DNA of 64,000 nt from Leptodactylus fallax (taxonomy: Eukaryota; Chordata; Amphibia; Anura; Leptodactylidae): the NCBI GenBank assembly GCA_947044405.1, contig CAMRHE010000018.1, positions 4,526,001 to 4,590,000 of the forward strand, given 5' to 3'. Each line of letters opens with the position of its first letter. The first letter of the stretch is position 1. The position numbers and the translations under genes were made by a program. The notes beneath the pieces were generated by a model. That model searched no databases and was not told where the DNA came from. It saw nothing but the letters and a program-made list of their open reading frames with translations. This document shows, piece by piece, positions 11,811-23,339 of the stretch.

Positions 11811-12500
11811 AGGATGTCTCCCCAGAATAATTTTATCTGGTGGGCCCAAGCAACCGCAGTCTGACACCATCCCCAACTACTGCCTACTGCACATTTAGCT
11901 TAAGATTTCATGCACACAACCGAGGGAACAGTCCAAGTCTCTTCTAATGTTCTGTTCTGATATTTTTGACAGATTTAAATAGGACCTACTCTAAAAATAT
12001 CTAAATGGAACACCTGAAGAGACTCAGACTGCACACTCAGTAGTGTGCTTGAAGCCTAAGTGTATTCTCTGAATATATATACTGCACAAGATCAAACAAT
12101 TCATTCTACCTGAATCTAAAATTATCACATAAATGGGTATGATGTGAAAGTGCTAATAAAATTGATCTATCTGAAGATGTTTTATTTATCAGTCAATGAA
12201 TTATATGTCTGTGATTTCATTCTAACTATAATGATTTTGCCATCATCCCTTCTTTACTACATATAATAATGATTTTCTCATGTGTCCTCTTGTTGTGCAA
12301 AGTAATATGACCTCACAGTGCTTGGCAAGAACATTTTATCAAGAGGATGTAATCAATTATGTGAAAGGACACAAGCCTAGCCAAATGAGAGTTCTCTTTG
12401 GATCAAATACTGTAAAACTTCTACAAAACATGTTATTATTGTCCTTTTCCATCAAGTACAGTTCATATATGGTCATTAGGTAAATTACAAGAACTATGTT
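11811..12500. other. No gene seen
   Basis: Sequence after the hAT duplication. No coding or RNA feature recognised. Confidence 0.4.
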
Positions 12501-12946
12501 AAAGAGGACCTTTCACCACCTCCACCAATTCAAGTTCTTCACATCTGTTAATAGTCGCTGCTCCACTGATTCCAGAACAGTTGGAATTATTTCTGCAGCC
12601 TCCACCATTTGCAGACCAACAACTGCAGTTAATTTTGATGCCTGATGTACTATTTAAGCTCTGTAATGTCAGAAACAGCAGTGTCAGGCAGGTGGCGTGA
12701 TTCAGAGTTTCAATCAGAGGCTGTCAGTATCAGAGCTCAGAATCACCTTTCCTGCTCCTGCCTGACACCGCCCTCCTGACAGTACAGAGTCTAAATAGCA
12801 TATCAGACATCAAAACTAACAGCATTGATTGCTTGGGAACGGTGGGGGCTAGAGAAAAAATTCCAACTGTGCCAGAATCAGGAGAGCAGAACTTATTACT
12901 TTATGTAAAGAGCTGGACTTGTTGGAGGTGGTAAAAGGTCCTCTTT
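12501..12946. mobile_element. MITE with imperfect terminal inverted repeats
   Basis: The ends AAAGAGGACCTTTCACCACC and its near-perfect complement are inverted, and the interior also has paired phrases (for example 'gtcaggcaggtggcg' and 'cctgacaccgccctcc'). No transposase. The superfamily is unclear because the target duplication is not obvious. Confidence 0.7.
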
Positions 12947-13205
12947 CAGTGACATACAGCATGCATTCTCTTTTTACTGTTTATACAGTTGTGCTAAAAA
13001 GTTTACATACCCCGGCAGATTTTTTTTTTTTTTTTGGCATTTTTTCAGAGAACATGAATGATAACACAAAAACTTTTTCTCCACCCATGGTTAGTGGTTG
13101 GTTGAAGCGATTTATTGTCAAACTTCTGTGTTTTCTCTTTTTAAATCATAATGACAACCAAAAACATCAAAATGACCCTGTTCAAAAGTTCACATATCCC
13201 AGTTC

Positions 13206-14037
13206 TTAGTACTGTGTATTGCCCCCTCTAACATCAATGACAGCTTGAAGTCTTTTGTGGTAGTTGTGGATGAGGCTCTTTATTTTCTCAGATGGTAAAA
13301 CTGCCCATTCTTCTTGGCAAAAAGTCTCCAGTTCCTGTAAATTCCTGGGCTGTCTTGCATGTCCTGCGCGCTTGAGATCTCCCCAGAGTGGTTCAATGAT
13401 ATTGAGGTCAGGAGACTGAGATGGCCACTCCAGAACCTTCAGTTTCTTCTGCTGTAGCCAATGACAGGTCGACTTGGCCTTGTGTTTTGGATCGTTGTCA
13501 TGTTGGAACGTCCAAGTACGTCCCATGCGCAGCTTCCTGGCTGATGAGTGCAAATTTGCCTCCAGTATTTGCTGATAACGTGCTGCATTCATCTTTCCTT
13601 CAACTTTGACCAAGTTTCCTGTGCCTTTGAAGCTCACACATCCCCACATCATCAGTGATCCACCATCGTGCTTTACAGTAGTAATGATGTTCCTTTCATC
13701 ATTGACACATCTCCAGATGTAACATTTATGGTTGTGGCCAAAAAGTTCGATTTGTCTCATCACTCCAAATTACCTTGTTCCAAAAATTTTGAGGCTTGTC
13801 CCTGTGCTGTTTGGTGTATTGACGGTGAGATTCTTTGTGGTATTTGCGCAGTAATGGCTTTCTTCTGGCAACTCGACCATGCAGCCCATTTTTCTTCAAG
13901 TACCTCCTTATTGTGCATCTTGAAACAGCCACACCGATAGTTTTCAGAGTCCTGTATTTCTGCTGATGTTCTGTGTGGGTTTTTCTTTGCATCCCAGACA
14001 ATTTTCCGGGCAGTTGTGGCTGAAATTTTGGTCTACC
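13206..14037 (-). pseudogene. Broken Tc1 transposase (C-terminal two-thirds)
   Basis: This encoded a DDE/D transposase of the Tc1 family. On the minus strand the order is a GRP AT-hook-like motif, the second DNA-binding helix region (TIRRYLKKNGLHGRVARRKP), the first catalytic Asp in VIWSDET, then after a frameshift near 13750 IELFGHN, the second Asp in QHDNDPKH and the Glu in LNIIEPLW, and the usual C-terminus GGNTQY. The hAT insertion cuts the gene just upstream of GRP; beyond it (17204-17235) only the codons for TKPWSGRP's start remain. The first DNA-binding domain is deleted, so this copy is dead. Confidence 0.88.
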
Positions 14038-14254
14038 CAGGGGCGCACAGCTAATAAGGCGAAGTGAAGCGGCCGCCTCAGGTGGCACTGTCCGTTACTG
14101 TCTGGGGGGCGGCATTTTTACAAGTTATTTAATGTAAACCAGCCCAGGACAGGCTGCTTTAAAAAAACAAAGCTGAGAGGGGCATCACAGCGCAGGCGGT
14201 GATACAATGACGTCATCACGCCACCTATGCTGAGACACAGACGTTAGCCACCAT

Positions 14255-14440
14255 GGAGCATAATACCGTGTGCAGGGGACTCTGCAAGGCATAAAACAGT
14301 GTGTAGGGGCCACTATGGAGCATAATACCATGTGCAGGGGCCGCTGCGAGGCATAATACAGTGTGCAGGGGCCACTATGGAGCATAATACCGTGTGCAGG
14401 GGCCGCTGCAGGCCGTAATACTGTGTGCAGGGGCTGCTGT
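14255..14440. repeat. Minisatellite, about 31-bp unit, about 6 copies
   Basis: The unit is a variant of GGAGCATAATACCGTGTGCA followed by GGGGCCACTAT. It is the short version of the array at about 34357-34830 in the other copy of this hAT-like element. Confidence 0.8.
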
Positions 14441-15192
14441 GGAACATTATAGTGTGTGTAAATGGGGTGCTATAAACAGGGGCTATCATACACTGTCTGT
14501 TTATAGTGACTGTGTGATATAATTACAGCCTTGTCACATAGACGTGTATAAGACGAGGATGTAGTTACATTACATGGCCGCTATGAGATGAATGACACTA
14601 TGTAAACAGAGAAGCGGTCACGGCACTTACACAGGTACCATTCAAACAGCTGATCAGTGGGGATCCTGGGTTTTTGAGCCCCACTGATTAGTTTATTAAT
14701 GACCTGGAAAACCTTTTAATTAGTTAACACCTGGGGCATTATTAATAAGGGGCACTATTTATACAGGGTACACATGGACATTATTAATATAAAGATGCAC
14801 TTGGGAGTATTATTCATTATGGGGGGGGTTATATCATATATTTTATAATTGGGGTAGCCGCAGGATGGGTGTGCAGGTGAGGACAATGTGGGTCAGATGC
14901 CTGGAAAAGTGAGGAGCCAAAGATTTCTGTGCTGCAAACTTTACAGAGACAAATCACAGCTGGAAGAAGTGGCCATGGCGGTCCAAAGGGAAGAAAAAGG
15001 AAATGTGACCGATTAGTCAGAGACGTCACCTGTAAGTCACAAAATGTTACTACCCTGTATTCACCTAAATGATAGAGGATAAATACCTGATTGATGGGGG
15101 TCTGTCTGCTGAGACCCCCACTGAGCCTGAGAATTGGGTTTTTTTCCCCCCACTGGATTGGAATACATTCTGACCGCAGCCATATATATATA

Positions 15193-16821
15193 CAGTGCCT
15201 TGGGAAAGTATTCGGCCCCCTTGAACTTTTCAACCTTTTGCCACATTTCAGGCTTCAAACATAAGGATATAAAATTTTAATTTCTTGGTGAAGAATCAAC
15301 AAGTGGGACACAATCGTGAAGTGGAACGAAATTTATTGGATTTTTTAAACTTTTGTAAAAAATAAAAAACTGAAAAGTGGGGCGTGCCAAATTATTCGGC
15401 CCCCTTAAGTTAATACTTTGTAGCGCCACCTTTTGCTGCGATTACAGCTGCAAGTCGCTTGGGGTATGTCTCTATCAGTTTTGCACATCGAGAGACTGAA
15501 ATTCTTGCCCATTCTTCCTTGGAAAACAGCTCGAGCTCAGTGAGGTTGGAAGGAGAGTGTTTGTGAACAGCAGTTTTCAGCTCTTTCCACAGATTCTTGA
15601 TTGGATTCAGGTCTGGACTTTGACTTGGCCATTCTAACATCTGGATACGTTTATTTGTGAACCATTCCATTGTAGATTTTGCTTTATGTTTGGGATCATG
15701 TCTTGTTGGAAGATAAATCTCCGTCCCAGTCTCAGGTCTTTTGCAGACTCCAACAGGTTTTCTTCCAGAATGGTCCTGTATTTGGCTCCATCCATCTTCC
15801 CATCAATTTTAACCATCTTCCCTGTCCCTGCTGAAGAAAAGCAGACCCAAACCATGATGCTGCCACCACCATGTTTGACAGCGGGATTGGTGTGTTCAGG
15901 GTGATAAGCTGTGTTGCTTTTACGCCAAACATATCGTTTTGCATTGTGGCCAAAAAGTTCGATTTTGGTTTCATCTGACCAGAGCACCTTCTTCCACATG
16001 TTTGGTGTGTCTCCCAGGTGGCTTGTGGCAAACTTTAAATGAGACTTTTTATGGATATCTTTGAGAAATGGCTTTCTTCTTGCCACTCTTCCATAAAGGC
16101 CAGATTTGTGCAGTATACGACTGATTGTTGTCCTATGGACAGACTCTCCCACCTCAGCTGTAGATCTCTGCAGTTCATCCAGAGTGATCATGGGCCTCTT
16201 GGCTGCATCTCTGATCAGTCTTCTCCTTGTTTGAGATGAAAGTTTAGAGGGACGGCGGGGTCTTGGTAGATTTGCAGTGGTCTGATACTCCTTCCATTTC
16301 AATATGATCGCTTGCACAATGCTCCTTGGGATGTTTAAAGTTTGGGAAATCTTTTCGTATCCAAATCCAGCTTTAAACTTCTCCACAACAGTATCACGGA
16401 CCTGCCTGGTGTGTTCCTTGGTCTTCATGATGCTCTCTGCGCTTTAAACAGAACCCTGAGACTATCACAGAGCAGGTGCATTTATACGGAGACTTGATTG
16501 CACAAAGGTGGATTATATTTATCATCATCAGTCATTTAGGACAACATTGGATCATTCAGAGATCCTCACTGAACTTCTGGAGTGAGTTTGCTACACTGAA
16601 AGTAAAGGGGCTGAATAATATTGCACGCCTTACTTTTCAGTTTTTTATTTTTTTACAAAAGTTTAAAATAATCAATAAATTTCGTTCCACTTCACAATTG
16701 TGTCCCACTTGTTGTTGATTCTTCACCAAAAAATTAAAATTTTATATCCTTATGTTTGAAGCCTGAAATGTGGCAAAAGGTTGAAAAGTTCAAGGGGGCC
16801 AAATACTTTCGCAAGGCACTG
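15193..16821 (-). mobile_element. Tc1-like element nested in hAT copy 1
   Basis: It starts CAGTGCCTTGGGAAAGTATT and ends with the inverted copy, flanked by TA (15191-15192, 16822-16823). Length is 1629 bp, with terminal inverted repeats over 150 bp. The undisturbed target can be read in the other hAT copy at about 35590-35615 ('gcagccatatatataggtgtgt'), confirming both ends by comparison with an empty site. Confidence 0.93.
15410..16428 (-). pseudogene. Tc1 transposase with one-base deletion and catalytic Glu-to-Lys
   Basis: The start is the ATG at 16426-16428 (MKTKEHTRQVRDTVVEKF), typical of the family. The product has two helix-turn-helix regions (about residues 1-50 and 70-115), then WSDETKIELFG with the first catalytic Asp and QQD with the second. 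One A is missing from the QQDNDPKH codons near 15700, shifting the frame. The C-terminal third continues in another frame ([12 protein letters not shown] to GGATKY). There the catalytic Glu codon of NPIENLW is AAG (15596-15598), giving Lys. The length, 339 codons, equals the family norm minus one base. Inactive for two independent reasons. Confidence 0.92.
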
Positions 16822-17460
16822 TAGGTGTGTTGCTTGAATGGACGAACCCGCGTGGCTCTCATTCACTTCAATGGGAGTGCCAAAGATAGCCGAAGTACAT
16901 TACTCAGCTATCTGCGGTGATCCTATTATAGAGAATGGGGGCCACGTGGGCTCATCCATCCACCAAGCAGAAGATGTGTGAAGTTATTGTTGTTGTTAAT
17001 GCCGTGTTGTTGATCTGATACTGAAGTAATGCAGTAAGAAGAATTCTTAAAAACTGTTTCATAACTTTGTGTTTTGTGTATGTTGTGCGACGATAACAGT
17101 GTGTGAAGCTAGTAGCATGTAAACTCAATTTTTTTTTAGGGGGGGCGTCTTTCTATAGTCCGCCTCAGGCAGCAAAGAGGCTAGGTTCACCACTGGGTCT
17201 ACCTGACCATGGTTTGGTTTCTGGGCATGTTATTAGACCAAAATCACCAGGGCATGTGAACTTTTGAACAGGGTCATTTTGATGTTTTTGGTTGTCATTA
17301 CGATTTAAAAAGAGAAAACACAGAAGTTTGACAATAAATGTTCACCCAACCACTAACCATGGGTGGAGAAAAAGTTTTTGTGTTATCATTCATATTCTCT
17401 GAAAAAAGGCCAAAAAAATAAAAAATCTGCCGGGGTATGTAAATTTTTAGCACAACTTTA

Positions 17461-17940
17461 TGTGCTGAGTAGGTGCATCAATTCATTTTTCCAGGGTGCA
17501 AAGGTCACGCTTGCATCCACGCCACCTGTTACTATATTAATCTACTTTCGATTATATTCTGAAATTGAAGTCCAAACACCTAGGGCAGGTTTATGGGAAC
17601 AGACAAGTAGGGCTGCTGTGCACTTTTTGGTATCTCCCATAGGGGTATGCAACACTGTTTCCATAACTCCCATTTACCCCTATGGAAGTTATGGAAACAG
17701 CATAGAACAACCATAATGCCTGTCCCAAAGTATGGGTGAAAAAGCACTACACTTCTGTCTAGGCCATGTTTGGACAAGATGGGAATACCCATTTAAATCC
17801 CTAGTCATTGGCTTTAGGTAACCTTGTCTGATCTTAATTATTGAATACAATAATGACTTAATTCCCATCTCAAGACAAAAGATTTGCAGCTAGAATGGAA
17901 TCCCTGAAATGTTTGCTGGGAGTTAGACTAGAAGAATACA
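17461..17940. other. No gene; one 41-bp hairpin
   Basis: A hairpin with arms CTGTTTCCATAACT and its complement spans about 17659-17701. No coding or RNA signal is otherwise seen. Confidence 0.45.
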
Positions 17941-17944
17941 TTGG

Positions 17945-18600
17945 ACAAGTGTAGGAAGGTGTTGGAAGTGTGGTCAGATAGGACATTATGCCAGGGAGTG
18001 ACCACACCTCTCTGTAATTCCCAGCCAAAGGACTTTAAACTGAGCCGCCCTGTGATTGAAGGCTAACTTGTGCTCCCTGATAGAGGTGAAAAATTTAGAG
18101 GGAGTAATAAACAATGGGTTCCAGGTGATGACTATGGCCCAGGCAGACTTTGAGACACAATTCTTCTCCCTGTTGTGTGAGAGGAGCACAACCTGGGTGC
18201 ACTTCACTTAGCAAATCATACCCTCACAGAATGCCGGGCCAGCAAAGACCTGGCAATGCCATGGGGAAGCAGCTTCTGGAAGAGATCCAGGTAGAGAAAG
18301 TTGCGTCATTCTCTTGTGAATTAAATTAAGTGGTCAATCTGCTAGGAACAGAATAAAACAGATTGGTTTGATTTAGATCCTATAACACAAAATTCCAACT
18401 AGAGGCACCAAACCCATTTCTGGGCATTTCCACCAGCACTCCAGGAAGCCCAGGTGCAGCTAAAACAGATGTTAGACAGCCTCATCATCAGACAGAGAAG
18501 AAACCCATGGGAATATCTCATCACATTAGTGAAGAAGAAAGATGGAGGTTTACAATTCTGTATTAACTAAAGATGCTTGATGCTTGTGCAGCTTAGGATG
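17945..18600 (+). pseudogene. Ty3/gypsy-type retrotransposon relic (gag zinc knuckle, pol RT)
   Basis: At 17960-17998 the frame reads CWKCGQIGHYARE, a CCHC nucleocapsid zinc knuckle whose last Cys codon has become TGA. At about 18442-18590 another frame reads QVQLKQMLDSLIIRQ, then NPWEYLITLVKKKDGGLQFC, matching the start of the Ty3/gypsy reverse transcriptase domain. Between them only a few hundred bases remain, so much of gag and the protease have been lost. Stops and frameshifts abound. The gene order gag to RT on one strand supports a single old element. An LTR-like block may be at about 19730-20150. Confidence 0.65.
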
Positions 18601-19323
18601 CCTATTAACTGTCCTGAGGACTATCCATAGAGTGCACGTTCACAGAGGTAACTGACCAAACTCCCAAAAACATACTGTATATGGTTAAAAAGGATGTGAC
18701 GGAACTCCAAAAATTTTATCTTGCAGAGGATTTATTAACAGTAATTACTGCTGCAATGTTTGGTGGGTAAATCTCTCACTGATTTAGCTGCACAGCGTGG
18801 TGCAGTTAAATCATTAAGAGAAATGGGTGGAACCCTCAACATATTGACACTGAAGAGTGGACACCACAGACCTGGATGGAAGGGCATTGTGCATTTGTGA
18901 ACAGGTTTCCAGAACCCACCACTCCTAGTTTCTTACCAGTAAATAAGACATCTGTGGATAAAGCCTGGAGTGGGTGCATCCTCTGGAAGAAACAGAACCT
19001 TTGAAGAAGAATGCTTTCAGAAGAAGTAGAAGATCAAGTTGCCACCTGGAAGAACATTCCCAGGTACATCACAATGGGTTAACTTTGGCAGGCTACCATC
19101 AAGGTTTGAAGACCATGTGATAAAAATTCAGAGGTAGAAGGAGTAGCATACTGTATAGGACACTTGAACAGAAGTGGTAGTTAGAAAGGCCAGCAGTGCA
19201 CATGTGAGAGGAGTACAGCAAAGATGGTCAAGCAGGGTGCACTCACCAAATCAGATGCAGAGAAAAACTATAGCTACTGAAGGAGTAAAGACAGCCTGGT
19301 GTTCCCATCTGTGATGGTTCTGC
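18601..19323. other. Undetermined, possibly decayed retroelement body
   Basis: This follows the gypsy RT relic. I could not recognise RNase H or integrase motifs in any frame, so its identity is open. Confidence 0.35.
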
Positions 19324-19327
19324 TTAA

Positions 19328-19408
19328 CCCTCGTCAGGCTGCATAATTTTACAACATTACAGGCTGCATAGGAATAGGTACAATTGTACCTACTCAGCCG
19401 GACGAGGG
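19328..19408. mobile_element. 81-bp piggyBac-like mini-MITE
   Basis: Terminal inverted repeats CCCTCGTCAGGCTG and CAGCCGGACGAGGG are flanked by TTAA on both sides (19324-19327, 19409-19412). TTAA duplication and CCC ends fit piggyBac. Inside is a perfect 14-base palindrome, GGTACAATTGTACC, near 19376-19389. It has no coding capacity. Confidence 0.75.
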
Positions 19409-19412
19409 TTAA

Positions 19413-20650
19413 ATATGGCTATAACTCAGAGATGTATTTTGATCTCTGGGTATAGTATCTCCCTTCTTACCTGCATTTATTCATAATGTGCGCAGCTATA
19501 AGCCTAGGTGTATATTGGCAGTAGTAGCAACATTGTAACAATGGGGCTTTGTATCCATCCCAGCAGGGCTCCATTGTATTCCTACACAGCCCTGAGTGAT
19601 CAAACAAAAACATGCATTGTCCAGTCGGCACTGGTAGATCAGATATGGCTGATAACATTGTATCATTCCACTTGGTCTCAGCTCTTTACAAAGAATCTGG
19701 ACTTGAGTGCATTATTCAATCAGACTTGCTGCCGCCGATGACCTCATTCTGGGAGGTGGCATAAAGGATATAAAAGATGAGGTAAGAGGCAATGGGAGGA
19801 GTTTGTGCTGAGACTACAGGATATTACAGACAGACCACTGTAAAGAGCATGCAGGCTGGATTATTGTATTGATGCCACATGCTGAGAAGCCTCCACCGGT
19901 TATTTCACACATACCAGAGCATGTGTGAGTGTTGGACTATAGAGCCACATCAAGGAGATGCGTGGTAAAGTAATTATTTCGATTTTAGTCCCTTTTATTT
20001 CATTGCACTGTATCTTGTAACTAGTAACTGTTAATGCTTGCATATATCTACATATCTGTTCTGAACTGCATGCGTTAGATGTTAATACCGACCCATTTAG
20101 GGGTTAATAAATATATAAAATTTAGAAAGCTTGTCTTGTATTTATCTTGTGGACCCGGCACTCACTGGCGGTGAGTGTGGTTTTATATGAAAGAAGACTC
20201 AGGTGTGGCCAAAGCGGTGTTGGCGCACTGAGGATCTTTCACACCATCAAAGAGTGTAAGCAGGCGCTCATGACCAATATCTCAAATTTTCCTAGTTCCA
20301 GATCCCAGTGTCCTTGGGTACTACAGGCCATAGTGAGTACTTGAGCAGCATAGCATTGTCACATCCTTACTCTTAAGGCTACATACACTATTTAATGTTG
20401 TTCCAGTAAGGTGGTGTTCCAGCTATCATTAACTATCATGAGTGAGTTGCCACTGAAGCATATCTGCTTCTACCTTTAATAAACTAAGAGTGAATTGCAC
20501 AGTGTGTCCCACTATGTTTGTTGCCTGTTTACCTGCACCTTACAGGATTTATTAGGCATATTGAAAATAAAAGAACAGTGCCAGGTGCTAAAAAGAGTAA
20601 TGTACAACAATATTAAATCATGGTAAAACTATTTGCAGACTTTGTCAGCA
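19413..20650. other. No gene; possible LTR-type signals
   Basis: GGATATAAAAG near 19767 is TATA-like and GTTAATAAATAT near 20104 is poly(A)-signal-like, in an order that would suit a solo LTR related to the gypsy relic upstream. No matching second LTR was found, so this is only a suggestion. Confidence 0.3.
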
Positions 20651-21377
20651 GAAAAAAAAACTCAGATGTCAGCGTTTGACCAGATAAAATCCAGAATTCC
20701 TTTATTCAAGCATGTTGCATGACGGAGGACAGCGTTTTTTTTCTTCAGATGAACATGGAGCTTCCATGATCCAGAGTCTGCAAGTTTGTTCATTTGGTGT
20801 CTAAGAGTCCTATTAGGATATTTTCGGCAGCAAGTACTCCTAGAAACGCTTGCTTCCGATAACAGCCCCTGTCTAATAGTGAGGATCAGCTCACTAGGAG
20901 TGAACACTGGCAGATCATCTGATCACATCTTCTCTGCAGGATAACAGATGCAGATTATTGGCAGCACATCCCTCTGTGTAGTCAGGACAGGACTGTAGAT
21001 AATCAATGGAAGAAGATCAATCGTAGTAGAGATTGTTTCTCCCCACTCAGTTTGCATCATATAAGTGGCGATCAAGGTGTTTCTCAGTGATCAGCACTTC
21101 TGTGGGCTGAGATCTGGCTGTGTAATACATCCTTTACAGGGTTTATGGTAGACTTGAGATAACAAACTGTTATTTGTATCATTACAGTCTATTCAGCCTG
21201 CCATAGAAGTCTAGCTTCTTCCAAGAATAAAATACCAAAAAACATAAGAATACAAAGTGCCATTAATGAAGTTAGGGGGTGAAAGTCATGAAGTAAAATT
21301 AACTTAAAATTGAAAGTAAAAGGATTTTGTTTTTAGCTTTTATAGGATTAGGGGTTAACATACCCTATCAGTTAACA
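20651..21377. other. No gene seen
   Basis: No recognisable coding sequence, RNA or repeat. Confidence 0.4.
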
Positions 21378-21379
21378 TA

Positions 21380-21755
21380 CAGGTTCATCTCAATAAATTA
21401 GAATATCTTTGAAACGTTTATTTATTTCAGTAATTAAATTAAAAAAGTGACCTCCTATATTTTCTAGATTCTTTACACACAGAGTGTTCTACTTCAAGTG
21501 TTTTATTTCTATAAATGTTGATTATGGATTATAGGTAATGAAAACCCAAATCTAAGAAAATTAGAATATTGCAAAAAAGTTCAGTATTGTAAATTTAGTG
21601 TGTCACCTGCCAAGGTTTCCTAAGCCTTTAAATGATCCCTCAGTCTGGTTCAGTAGGACACACAATCATGGAAGACGCTGATTATGAATTGAATTACTGA
21701 ATTAATGAAATGAATGAACATTTCAAAGATATTCTAATTTATTGAGATGCACCTG
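21380..21755. mobile_element. 376-bp Tc1/mariner-type MITE, copy 2
   Basis: Same family and same length as 7186-7561 but inverted. Ends CAGGTTCATCTCAATAAATT and its complement are flanked by TA (21378-21379, 21756-21757). The interior is near-identical to the first copy by eye, including the 'aaggtttcctaagcc' phrase. Confidence 0.88.
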
Positions 21756-21935
21756 TACTATACCATAATGGAATAAATAATGAAAGAAGACTGTCAAGTA
21801 GTAAAAATGCCACCTCTTGTATAAATATCTTCCTTGTGGGCAAACTACTGACAAAATAGCAGCCTGTAGCCCATTACGAAAACTGTAGACAAACATTAAA
21901 AGAAAGAAATTATAATAAAGTATACACCGAATGGC

Positions 21936-22410
21936 CACTTTATTATCGAAACCCAAAATTTGGCAGTGTGTTGGGACTCCTTACACCTTCACAACCACAG
22001 CAATGTATCATTTCATATATTCCAATAGGTGTTGATATTGTTCTGCAGGAATAATTGCCCATATGGACAGGACAGTTTGCAGTTGCCATAATTTAGATGG
22101 AGATATTGACATGAGGACTACAAAGACCAAAGAAGCAAGAAAAACTTGTTGTCATATTCCTGAAATCAAGCCATGACTATACAACTCTTGTGACATGGTG
22201 AATTGTCCTGATAAAAATGTCCTTCTGCCATAGGGCAAACAGCCGCCATGAAAAAATTAACTCGGTCAGGTACAATGCCCAAGACGTGTATGAAAATGTT
22301 CCCTATACCATTATTCCATCAACAATTTTTGAGCTCTTTTGTCCACTGGAGTATAGCCTTTCTATTTTCCTTAGACAGCAATAGCACTTGAACTGGTCAT
22401 CTGTTATGTT
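21936..22410 (-). pseudogene. Decayed Tc1/mariner transposase relic
   Basis: On the minus strand one frame reads GHFYQDNSPCHKS followed by FQEYDNKF, which matches the region around the second catalytic Asp of a known vertebrate Tc1/mariner group (usual form QQDNAPCHKA). The minus-strand 3' end reads ATAAAGTGGCCATTCGGTGT, like the terminal repeat of that group. Stops, frameshifts and large deletions remove most of the gene. Only the C-terminal half is traceable. Confidence 0.65.
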
Positions 22411-23330
22411 ATAGAAATAAATCAACGTGACACAGCTGTTCCGAATTGTAGCTCTGTTATTGAAAAGCAAAATAGCAAATACAAAGAATAAAGTGACGTA
22501 GCTTTCACTTCAAACAATGTCTGTGAGAGCTGCGCCGCCATGATCAGATAAAACAGACCTTTTATAGTTTTTAAGACAGTTACACACCCAAAGAATATTT
22601 GAAAAGTCCATAGCATAGATGATCTGTGGACATCCGATAAGTCTTCTTTCTCCATGTGTTGAGTTTAGGCGGGTCCTTGTCAGCATTATGTGTAATGCTA
22701 AAAACCAAAATGACTGTCCTTGATAAAATGGCTGACAAGATGTTTCTAGAAGCCAAGTCATGTAACCTTAACTTCAACTCTGTATGGTGTAGTGTCTAAT
22801 TAAACAGAAAGCAAGATCAGAGTTCAACTCTGTTCTATGTGATGTTTACATGGACAGCTTGACGGTTCAGATCTGTTTGACTTTATGTCTACATAAGACA
22901 TAAAAATCAACTCAAAAGTCCAACTCTGTTTGAGCTAGTGTTTACATGGATATAAAACGAGCTTAAAGTATTAACTCTGTATGAGTTAATGTCTATAATA
23001 GACTTACAAACCAGCTTAACGATTAACCTTGTATGAAGCATAGTGTCACAAGACATATTCTGGTGAAAACTGGCCTCTTTCGCAAGAATGTGAGCTTGGA
23101 GATGAGTAAAGCCTTATAGAGGTGTGTACACTTCTGTAACCCACCAACTCTATGACACACACAAAGGGTATATAAAGACGGATAATATCCCCCAGCCATA
23201 TGTTGCAATCTGGACAGCAGTGATTGGGGACGCCTGGTGCTGCTTGATGACCTGTCACAATGGCTTGGTGATATTTTCCTGAAGATACCTTGATCGGAAT
23301 TCATCAATGAACCTGGGCAGTGTTGTAAGT
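22411..23330. repeat. Degenerate tandem phrases in LTR-like block
   Basis: Variants of 'caactctgt...tgagttaatgtctata...gacttacaaaccagctt' recur about four times between 22765 and 23040 with a spacing of about 70-80 bp. GGGTATATAAAGACGG near 23167 is TATA-like. Together with the arrays just downstream and a poly(A)-like signal near 23682 this resembles an LTR with an unusual repeat-rich interior. No flanking retroviral genes were seen. Confidence 0.4.
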
Positions 23331-23339
23331 GTTAATTAT

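Larger units (their letters stand above)
14038..17195. mobile_element. Non-autonomous hAT-like element, copy 1, with nested Tc1
   Basis: It begins CAGGGGCGCACAGC and ends CACTG. An exact 8-bp duplication, GGTCTACC, is present at 14030-14037 and 17196-17203, inside the Tc1 transposase gene. Without the nested element at 15193-16821 it is about 1.5 kb. There is no transposase. Compared with copy 2 (33527-36005) it lacks the palindromic cassette and most of the minisatellite, keeping about six units near 14260-14440. An 'aggcggccgcctca' motif lies near the left end and 'cgcctcaggcagc' near the right. Confidence 0.9.
12986..17458 (-). mobile_element. Tc1-like element split by a hAT-like insertion
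   Basis: The left end CAGTTGTGCTAAAAAGTTTA and its inverted copy at the right are flanked by TA (12984-12985, 17459-17460). Terminal repeats exceed 100 bp. Removing the insertion at 14038-17195 and one copy of its duplication leaves about 1.3 kb, shorter than the usual 1.6 kb, because most of the N-terminal transposase region is missing. The same family gave the 345-bp MITE at 48175-48519. Confidence 0.9.
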
